Program-made: the position numbers and the translations under genes | Notes under the pieces: model-generated | The model's database searches: none | Told to the model about the DNA's origin: nothing | Seen by the model: only the letters and a program-made list of their open reading frames with translations | NCBI GenBank assembly: GCA_025464545.1 | Contig: JAODMA010000481.1 | Coordinates: forward strand, 1 to 7,533 | Origin: Arthrobacter sp. | GTDB taxonomy: Bacteria > Actinomycetota > Actinomycetes > Actinomycetales > Micrococcaceae | Length of the DNA stretch: 7,533 nt | Direction: 5' to 3' | Shown here: positions 1 through 5,335 of the stretch, one piece after another | Layout of the letters: every line of letters starts with the position of its first letter | Numbering within the stretch: the stretch's first letter is position 1

Positions 1-1
1 G

Positions 2-148
2 CCGGTCAATAAATCGGCAATGGCCAAGGCAAAGCCCGAGGTGGTCGAGTTCTTCAACACGCTCAAGCAGCAGGACATCGACTGGAACTTCGTCCAGGAA
101 AACATAGGGTCCTGGGTCGAAAAGATCGAACTCGAATACATGAGCTGA
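2..148 (+). CDS. ABC transporter solute-binding protein, C-terminal end (partial)
   Basis: Only the last 48 codons are inside the window; the gene begins upstream. The visible peptide starts PVNKSAMAKAKPEVVEFF and ends EKIELEYMS before a TGA stop. It is acidic and helical, with a late aromatic patch (DIDWNFVQENIGSWVEK). This tail pattern, asparagine-lysine after a proline and then a Trp-rich 'DW.fv.en...W' helix near the end, is typical of periplasmic-binding-type proteins of the AfuA/FbpA/PhnS kind that partner PotA-like ATPases. In a Gram-positive cell it would be a lipoprotein on the outer face of the membrane; the lipobox is outside the window. The downstream ATPase and double permease on the same strand support the role. 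The ligand is unknown: family members bind ferric iron, phosphonates, sugar phosphates or other organic anions. Confidence 0.8.
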   Translation, partial: PVNKSAMAKAKPEVVEFFNTLKQQDIDWNFVQENIGSWVEKIELEYMS

Positions 149-157
149 GCACGGCCT

Positions 158-189
158 GGTTGCAGCCGGCTGTGGTGCCGGCTGCAACC
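158..189 (+). terminator. Perfect 13-bp intercistronic hairpin (attenuator or mRNA stabiliser)
   Basis: GGTTGCAGCCGGC (158-170) is followed by a 6-nt loop TGTGGT and the exact reverse complement at 177-189. It starts 9 bp after the binding-protein stop and ends 49 bp before the ATPase start. There is no T-run after it, so it is not a classical U-tract terminator, although actinobacteria often use hairpins without one. Inference: it either ends part of the transcription after the binding-protein gene or protects the 3' end of that message, so the binding protein outnumbers the membrane parts. Confidence 0.7.
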
Positions 190-238
190 GGTCGTTCCCG
201 TCAGCCGCTGCCGTCCGCCGCCCAAAAGTCAGGTTGCC

Positions 239-1306
239 ATGATCCGTTTCGAGAACATCACTGTCACCTTCGGTGACTTCACAGCCATCCCCGGGCTCAA
301 CCTGGAGGTGAAGCCGGGTGAGTTCTTCACGCTCCTCGGGCCCTCCGGCTGCGGGAAGACAACGGCGCTGCGCACGCTGGCCGGTTTCATCGAGCCGTCC
401 GCAGGCGAGGTCTACGTCGACGGCAAGGCGGTTACCCGGCTCCCGAGCGACAAGCGGCAGGTGGGTATGGTGTTCCAGAACTACGCCCTGTTCCCCAGCA
501 TGAGCGTGGCGGAGAACATCGCGTTCGGCCTGCGGGTACGCAAGGAGAAGTCCGCGGAAAGCGACAGGTTGGTCCGTGATATCGCCAAGCGCGTAGACCT
601 CTCCGACGACCAGTTGCGCAAGAACGTCGCCGAGCTGTCCGGCGGGCAGCAGCAGCGCGTCGCCGTCGCCCGGGCCCTGGTCCTGCAGCCCAAGATCCTG
701 CTGCTCGACGAGCCGCTGTCCAATCTCGATGCCAAGCTCCGGCACCAGTTGCGGCAACAGCTCAAGGATCTCCAGAGCGAGTTTGGCATCACGACGGTCT
801 ACGTCACGCACGACCAGGACGAGGCGCTGGCGATGAGTGACCGGGTGGCGGTCTTCAACAAAGGCGTAGTGGAACAGGTCGGCACCCCGCAGAGCATCTA
901 CGACGAGTCGGCAACCGAATTCGTCTGCAACTTCATCGGGGACAGCTCCCGGCTGACGGCCTCGTTCGTCGCCGAACTGAACCGGCTTTCGAATCACAGC
1001 CTGGATCCGGCGGCCAACTCATACTTGCGGGTGGAAAAGGCGTCGCTGGAACCTTCCGGCGGGAACGGCTCGGCCGTCCCGGTCGACGGAACGGTGGTCT
1101 CCAAGACCTATCACGGGCTGCACAGCCGTTATGTCGTGCGCTGCCACGGCTCCGAGGTCCGGCTCCTGGTCAAGGAAGACGGCGCGGTCCATCCCGAGAC
1201 GGGCAGCCAGGCGACGGTGTACGTCCAGCCCTCCCATGTCCTCCAGTACGACCCGGAAACCGGGAGGACGCTCCGCAGCCGGCTCCCGGAAGCGGCCCGG
1301 CCGTGA
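239..1306 (+). CDS. ABC transporter ATP-binding protein, PotA/FbpC type
   Basis: A 355-residue ATPase that powers import through the permease encoded next. All nucleotide-binding motifs are present in order: Walker A GPSGCGKT (34-41), Q-loop Gln80, signature LSGGQQQR (133-140), Walker B ILLLDEP (153-159), D-loop SNLD (161-164) and switch His191 (VTHDQDEA). After the typical 'GTPQSIYDESATEFVCNFIG' stretch (215-234), residues from about 283 to 335 form a TOBE-like beta domain. This is the usual build of importer ATPases in the spermidine/putrescine, iron and phosphonate group. The ATG at 239 has a modest Shine-Dalgarno (AGG, 5 nt upstream). Its stop overlaps the permease start by 4 bp (GTGA), so the two are translationally coupled. 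The catalytic machinery looks complete. The substrate cannot be read from the ATPase. Confidence 0.93.
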   Translation: MIRFENITVTFGDFTAIPGLNLEVKPGEFFTLLGPSGCGKTTALRTLAGFIEPSAGEVYVDGKAVTRLPSDKRQVGMVFQNYALFPSMSVAENIAFGLRVRKEKSAESDRLVRDIAKRVDLSDDQLRKNVAELSGGQQQRVAVARALVLQPKILLLDEPLSNLDAKLRHQLRQQLKDLQSEFGITTVYVTHDQDEALAMSDRVAVFNKGVVEQVGTPQSIYDESATEFVCNFIGDSSRLTASFVAELNRLSNHSLDPAANSYLRVEKASLEPSGGNGSAVPVDGTVVSKTYHGLHSRYVVRCHGSEVRLLVKEDGAVHPETGSQATVYVQPSHVLQYDPETGRTLRSRLPEAARP

Positions 1307-3117
1307 GCAGCACGGGCCGCTCGACCGGCACCAGCGTCCGGAGCATGTTCCGCTCGCCCAGCGTCCTGATCGTCGGGGTCGTCCTGACCTGGTTCATCGC
1401 GGCCTTCTTGGTCTGGCCCAACGCCAACGTCCTGATCCAGACCTTCTTCCCGGACGGCAGCTTCTCGGGCCGGGCTGCCGAGCGGCTTTACTCCTCCCAA
1501 CGGGCCATGAAGTCGCTGGGCAACAGCTTCCTGCTGGCCGTGGCCTTGTCCATCACGGTCAATGTGGTGGGGATCTTCATCGTGCTGGTCACCCAGTACT
1601 TCAAGATTCGCGGCTCGAAGATCCTGTTCCTCGGCTACGCCACCACCTTCATCTACGGCGGCATCGTGCTGGCGGCAGGCTACAAGTTCATCTACGGCGA
1701 CAAGGGCATCGTCACCGGGTACCTGCTGTCCATGTTTCCGGGGATGGATCCGGGCTGGTTCTCCGGGTTCTTCGCCGTCCTGGTGGTCATGACCTTCGCC
1801 ACCACCACGAACCACATGCTGTTCGTCACCAACGCCCTGAAAGGCGTCGACTTCCAGACGATCGAAGCGGCCAGGAACATGGGCGCCTCCGACTGGACCA
1901 TCCTGCGCCGCATCGTCCTGCCCATGCTGAAACCGACCCTGTTCGCCGTCACGGTCCTTTCCTTCCTGACGGGCCTGGGCGCCCTGTCCGCACCCCAGGT
2001 GCTGGGCGGCCGGGACTTCCAGACCATCACGCCGATGATCCTCACCTTCACCAACAGCCCCAGCTCCCGCGACCTTGCGGCGCTGCTGGCGGTGATCCTT
2101 GGCCTGGCCACCATGCTAATGCTGGCCGTCATGACACGGATGGAGAAGGGCGGCACCTACTTCTCGGTCTCGAAAGTCTCCGCAGGGCTGCAGAAGCAAC
2201 AGATCAGCAACCCCGTGGCGAACGCCGTCGTCCACGCCCTCGCGTACCTGCTGTTCGCCGTGTACACCCTGCCCGTGGTCCTGATCGTGCTGTATTCCTT
2301 CGCCGACGGGGCCGCAATCCAGACCGGAGAGCTCTCCCCTGGCAGCCTGACCCTGGATAACTACGTCCGGGTGCTCACGCAGCCGTCGGGGCTTCGCCCC
2401 TTCCTCATCAGCATCACCTACAGCGCCCTGGCCGCCGCCATCGTCGTCGGAGGGCTCCTGTTCGTGGCCCGGCTCCTGCAGAAGTACCGCAACTGGGTCA
2501 CGAGCCTGGTGGAGTATCTGCTCCACATTCCCTGGATCCTGCCCTCGGCCCTCCTGGCCCTGGGCCTGATCCTCAGCTACGACCACCCGAATCCGCTGGT
2601 GGGCGGCGCCGTGCTGACAGGCACCACCGTCATCCTTCTGGTCGCCTTCGTCACGGTGAAGATCCCGTTCACCCTGCGCATGCTGAAGGCGTCGTTCGCC
2701 TCGGTCAACTCCTCGCTGGAGGAGGCCGCCGGCATCATGGGGGCGAAGACCCTGTACATCTTCCGCCGGATCCTGCTGCCGATCGTGCTGCCGTCAGCCG
2801 CGGCCGTCACTGCACTGAATTTCAACAGCATGCTGGATGACTACGACACCGCGATCTTCCTGGCCCACCCCCTTTTCCAGCCCCTCGGCCTGGTGATCAA
2901 GGCCAACACCGACGGCGCCGAAGGCGTCGAGGGGGTGTCAAACACCTTCGTCTACACGGTGCTGCTCATGATCATCACCGGCGTGACCATGTACCTCGTC
3001 TACGGCCGGTCCGGGCGGAAGACGGGGCGGACCGCCAAGGCTGCGGCCGGCGGCAAGGACAGCACGACGGCGGCCGGGCCGGACGCCGTACCGGTGACGC
3101 CGGCCCGGGTCCCCTAG
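1303..3117 (+). CDS. ABC transporter permease with two fused transmembrane domains
   Basis: A 604-residue membrane protein containing both permease halves of the importer in one chain, as in FbpB/AfuB-type systems. About twelve hydrophobic segments are visible, six per half. Each half carries an EAA loop, the cytoplasmic contact with the ATPase: EAARNMGASDWTILRRIVLP (188-207), and EEAAGIMGAKTLYIFRRILL with the following P (473-493). The join lies around residues 280-305. A hydrophilic Ala/Pro/Thr-rich tail (about 569-604) follows the last membrane segment and is probably disordered. The GTG start overlaps the ATPase stop (GTGA) and has only a weak GGAAG 10 nt upstream, so translation probably depends on coupling; the ATG at residue 15 (1345) is a less likely alternative. 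The TAG stop shares bases with the stop of pobA on the other strand. Confidence 0.93.
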   Translation: MSSTGRSTGTSVRSMFRSPSVLIVGVVLTWFIAAFLVWPNANVLIQTFFPDGSFSGRAAERLYSSQRAMKSLGNSFLLAVALSITVNVVGIFIVLVTQYFKIRGSKILFLGYATTFIYGGIVLAAGYKFIYGDKGIVTGYLLSMFPGMDPGWFSGFFAVLVVMTFATTTNHMLFVTNALKGVDFQTIEAARNMGASDWTILRRIVLPMLKPTLFAVTVLSFLTGLGALSAPQVLGGRDFQTITPMILTFTNSPSSRDLAALLAVILGLATMLMLAVMTRMEKGGTYFSVSKVSAGLQKQQISNPVANAVVHALAYLLFAVYTLPVVLIVLYSFADGAAIQTGELSPGSLTLDNYVRVLTQPSGLRPFLISITYSALAAAIVVGGLLFVARLLQKYRNWVTSLVEYLLHIPWILPSALLALGLILSYDHPNPLVGGAVLTGTTVILLVAFVTVKIPFTLRMLKASFASVNSSLEEAAGIMGAKTLYIFRRILLPIVLPSAAAVTALNFNSMLDDYDTAIFLAHPLFQPLGLVIKANTDGAEGVEGVSNTFVYTVLLMIITGVTMYLVYGRSGRKTGRTAKAAAGGKDSTTAAGPDAVPVTPARVP

Positions 3118-3133
3118 CGGGAACCGGGCCAGC
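3099..3133. terminator. Bidirectional hairpin centred on two overlapping stop codons
   Basis: GGCCCGG (3102-3108) pairs with CCGGGCC (3124-3130). After one G-A mismatch, TCCC (3110-3113) pairs with GGGA (3119-3122). The loop is CTAGC (3114-3118), which contains both stop codons. Two further pairs (3099-3100 with 3132-3133) extend the stem beyond a second mismatch. The structure is strong in both transcripts and lies where convergent transcription from the ABC operon and from pobA meets. No U-tract follows on either strand. A role as a two-way terminator or as a 3' end protecting stem is inferred. Confidence 0.65.
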
Positions 3134-4304
3134 CGGTGTAGGCCTCCGCGAGGTAGGCGCGGCCGTGGCGGGATGACACCACTGAGTTCAGCTCGCCGAG
3201 CTGACGGGCCCGGGTGAAGCCGCCCGCCTCCGCGGGCGTGTGCAGCATGGACGTCATCCAATACGAGAACTGCTGCGCCTTCCAGACGCGGTCCAGGGCG
3301 AGGTCGCTGTAAGCGTCAAGAAGCCGGGCGTTGCCGGTCCGGTAGAAGCTGTCCAGGCCTTCGAACAGCACCTTGACGTCGTGCAGCGCCAGGTTCAGAC
3401 CCTTAGCCCCGGTGGGCGGAACGGTGTGGGCAGCGTCGCCGGCCAGGAAGAGATTCCCGTGCCGCATCGGGGTCAGGACCGAGCTGCGGAACTTCAGGAC
3501 CGTCTTGTCGATGACGGGGCCTTCCTTGAGCTCGAAGCCGTTGCCGTTGACGCGGCTGCGGAAGGTCTCCCAGATCCGGTCGTCGCTCCAGTTCCCGACG
3601 TCCTCGTTCGGGTCGCACTGGAAGTACATCCGCTGGACGGTTTCGGTCCGCTGGCTGATCAGCGCGAAGCCGTTCGCCGAGTGGGCGTAGATCAGTTCAT
3701 TGGAGCTGCGCGGCGCCTCGGTCAGGATGCCGAACCAGGCGAAGGGGTATTCGTGCAGGTAGCGCTGGCGCCGGGCTTCGGGGATCGCGGAGCGGGACTG
3801 GCTGCGCGAGCCGTCCGCGCCGGTGACGAAGTCCGCCTGGAGCTCGTAGTCCACGCCGTCGGCATCGGTGAACCAGACCTTGGGTTTGCCTTCGATGTCC
3901 AGGATGGAGGTGTCCGTGACGCTGTACCGGACATCGCCGCCGTCGGCCTGGCGGCGGGCGGCGAGGTCGAGGAAGACGTCGGTCTGCGGGTAAAGCCAGA
4001 CGGATTCACCGACGAGGTCCTGGAAATCGATGCGATGGCTTTCACCGTTGAAGCGCAGCTCGATCCCGTCGTGCCTGTCCCCGTCGCGGAGCACCCGGTC
4101 CGAGACCCCGCAGTCCACCAGCAGGTTCACCGAGCCGTGCTCCAGAATGCCTGCGCGGACGGTTTCGGCGATTTCCTGGTGGCTCCGGAGCTCGAGGACG
4201 GTGGATTCGATGCCGGCCTTCGCCAGCAGGTGGGAGAGCATGAGCCCGGCCGGGCCGGCGCCCAGGATGGCGACCTGGGTGGTGAGAACTTTGCGGTTGG
4301 CCAA
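3114..4304 (-). CDS. pobA: 4-hydroxybenzoate 3-monooxygenase (p-hydroxybenzoate hydroxylase)
   Basis: A cytoplasmic FAD enzyme that converts 4-hydroxybenzoate, O2 and NAD(P)H to protocatechuate, the entry step to the protocatechuate branch of the beta-ketoadipate pathway. At 396 residues it matches the family length (Pseudomonas fluorescens enzyme 394). Visible motifs: GAGPAG FAD dinucleotide fold (15-20), RAGILE (50-55), DG motif ADGSRSQSR (163-171), and GDAAHTVPPTGAKGLN (289-304) around the FAD ribityl site. Active-site residues align with the Pseudomonas enzyme: Tyr206, Ser217, Arg219, Tyr227 and Tyr389 correspond to Tyr201, Ser212, Arg214, Tyr222 and Tyr385. The helix that selects NADPH differs (see findings). 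The start is TTG, chosen because GAGGA lies 4 nt upstream and no in-frame ATG precedes it. It follows the IclR gene by 69 bp and was probably co-transcribed with it or controlled by it. Confidence 0.96.
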   Translation of the reverse strand: MANRKVLTTQVAILGAGPAGLMLSHLLAKAGIESTVLELRSHQEIAETVRAGILEHGSVNLLVDCGVSDRVLRDGDRHDGIELRFNGESHRIDFQDLVGESVWLYPQTDVFLDLAARRQADGGDVRYSVTDTSILDIEGKPKVWFTDADGVDYELQADFVTGADGSRSQSRSAIPEARRQRYLHEYPFAWFGILTEAPRSSNELIYAHSANGFALISQRTETVQRMYFQCDPNEDVGNWSDDRIWETFRSRVNGNGFELKEGPVIDKTVLKFRSSVLTPMRHGNLFLAGDAAHTVPPTGAKGLNLALHDVKVLFEGLDSFYRTGNARLLDAYSDLALDRVWKAQQFSYWMTSMLHTPAEAGGFTRARQLGELNSVVSSRHGRAYLAEAYTGWPGSR

Positions 4305-4373
4305 GGGTTCCTCGCTTCATTGCGGGTCGGGGGATTTTCCGGGTCCATTCTGCCGTCGGCCGGGTGACGGACG
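4305..4373 (-). promoter_or_regulatory. Short regulator-pobA spacer with Shine-Dalgarno for the TTG start
   Basis: This 69-bp gap holds the GAGGA ribosome-binding site (minus strand, 4309-4313) that fixes the pobA TTG start. It also holds a small inverted repeat, CCGTC/GACGG at 4353-4357 and 4366-4370 with an 8-nt spacer. No convincing -35/-10 pair was found, so pobA is probably read from the regulator's transcript, although a weak private promoter cannot be ruled out. The inverted repeat could be an operator or chance. Confidence 0.4.
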
Positions 4374-5153
4374 TTACACGAATTCCGATGAATGGAAGAC
4401 GGCCGTGCTGGTCTCCTCGTTCAGCCGACGTCCGATTCCCCGGGCCGCCGTCTGCAGGGCCGGGACCAGTGCCTGGAGGCGCATTTCGCGAGGGGGGACG
4501 ACGACGCCGAGCGCCGCCACAGTCCGGTTCCTGGTGTCCCGTACGGGCACGGCGATCGCCCAGGTGTCGGGATCCACCACCCCGGCGAGCTGGGTGAAGC
4601 CGTGTTCCGCGGACTCCTGGAGCAGGGTCCGGAGAGCCTCCGGAGTCAGCCTTCCGGCTGGGTCCCTGAATTGGTGCAGGTACGCGGCCTGAACTTCCGG
4701 CGGCTGGCCGGCCATCAGCGCGATCCCGGCCGAGGAAACGTGGACCGGCATCCGGCCAGCGATCTGGGCCCGGTTCGCCACGGATCCGCGGCGGGAAAGC
4801 CGTTCGACGAAGAGCGCGTCCCAGCCGTCCAGCACCGCGAGGTTAACGTTCTGGTTCAGCACCTGCTGGATGTCCTCCATAAAGGGCATGGCCGCGTCGC
4901 GCAGCGCCAGCGTCGGGGAATTCCGGTTTACCAGCTCCCACAGCCGGAGGCCCAGCCGGACCGAGCCGCCCTCCCCCAGTTCGAGCAGCCCATGGCCGGC
5001 GAGCTGCCGGACCAGGCGGTGGGCCGTGGTCAGCGGCAGCTGTGCCCTGGCCGCCAGTTCCGAGAGCGGCAGAACCATGACGCCTTCGGGGAAGGCGGCA
5101 AGAACGCGCACGACGCGGTCTACAACGGAGTCCCCCGAGACGGAGTTGGCCAC
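4374..5153 (-). CDS. IclR-family transcriptional regulator (probable control of pobA and transporter)
   Basis: A 259-residue DNA-binding regulator with the standard IclR layout. It has an N-terminal winged helix-turn-helix (about 8-65, with LSELAARAQLPLTTAHRLV at 30-48) and a C-terminal effector-binding domain (about 80-250). The latter includes the family segment RMPVHVSSAGIALMA (134-148) and WAIAVPVRDTRNRTVAALGV (198-217). The GTG at 5153 is preferred. It has AGAAGG 4 nt upstream, gives an N-terminus MANSVSGDSVVDRVV typical of this family, and leaves the palindromes upstream untranslated. A TTG at 5198 and an ATG at 5180 would add 15 or 9 atypical residues. IclR members such as PobR, PcaU and PcaR sense aromatic acids and control pob/pca genes. 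The position directly before pobA and divergent to an aromatic acid symporter suggests the same here, as activator or repressor; the effector is inferred. Confidence 0.92.
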   Translation of the reverse strand: MANSVSGDSVVDRVVRVLAAFPEGVMVLPLSELAARAQLPLTTAHRLVRQLAGHGLLELGEGGSVRLGLRLWELVNRNSPTLALRDAAMPFMEDIQQVLNQNVNLAVLDGWDALFVERLSRRGSVANRAQIAGRMPVHVSSAGIALMAGQPPEVQAAYLHQFRDPAGRLTPEALRTLLQESAEHGFTQLAGVVDPDTWAIAVPVRDTRNRTVAALGVVVPPREMRLQALVPALQTAARGIGRRLNEETSTAVFHSSEFV

Positions 5154-5335
5154 GTAACCTTCTTTCGGAGCCGGCAGCATTGTTCCATTCAATGGCAACT
5201 AGTGTCCCACCTTACACGTGGTGGTGATACAAATCTCAGGTAGGAGGCCCCGGAAGCGTCTGGGTGCCACGGCTTCCCCGCTCCGACATACAGCTCCACA
5301 CCCGCTCGACGCCGAGCCCTATCTTCGAGGTTGCA
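5154..5335. promoter_or_regulatory. Divergent control region between regulator and symporter genes
   Basis: This 182-bp region must hold promoters for both directions. Visible elements are an 11-bp palindrome CCATT-C-AATGG (5185-5195), lying inside a wider CATTG...CAATG (5178-5194); an inverted repeat CCACC/GGTGG (5207-5211, 5220-5224) with an 8-nt spacer; overlapping GTGT...ACAC (5202-5217); and an AT-richer patch TGATACAAAT (5225-5234) that could be a -10 region for the symporter. No clear -35/-10 pair could be assigned on either strand. The palindromes are good candidates for the IclR regulator's binding sites, which is inference. Confidence 0.5.
5327..5330 (+). promoter_or_regulatory. Shine-Dalgarno GAGG deciding the symporter start
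   Basis: GAGG stands 5 nt before the ATG at 5336. This favours that start over the in-frame GTG at 5264, which would add 24 residues without similarity to a transporter N-terminus. The GTG does have GGAAG (5252-5256) 7 nt upstream and AGGAGG (5242-5247) 16 nt upstream, so it is not excluded. Confidence 0.55.

Noticed and set aside
1131..2360. Plus-strand 409-codon open frame overlapping the ATPase end and the permease
   Set aside because: It is a shifted reading of the permease gene, rich in Arg/Pro/His/Gly, with no membrane segments or motifs. The permease frame has two EAA loops and is clearly the real one.
239..3117. Naming the ABC genes fbpC/fbpB or as spermidine or phosphonate transporters
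   Set aside because: ATPase and permease similarity in this group does not identify the substrate, and the binding protein is almost entirely outside the window.
3240..4367. Long plus-strand open frame (375 codons) opposite pobA
   Set aside because: It lies almost entirely antisense to a well-recognised pobA. Its Val/Ala/Gly/Asp/Glu-rich translation shows no domain, and long antisense frames are expected in high-GC genes.
5154..5198. Longer form of the IclR protein starting at TTG 5198 or ATG 5180
   Set aside because: The added residues do not resemble IclR N-termini, Shine-Dalgarno support is poor, and the GTG at 5153 has AGAAGG just upstream.
4374..5218. TTACACG found both at the regulator's stop (4374-4380) and in the divergent region (5212-5218)
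   Set aside because: A shared 7-mer between two short regions is expected by chance, and one copy overlaps the stop codon. It is not enough to call an operator.
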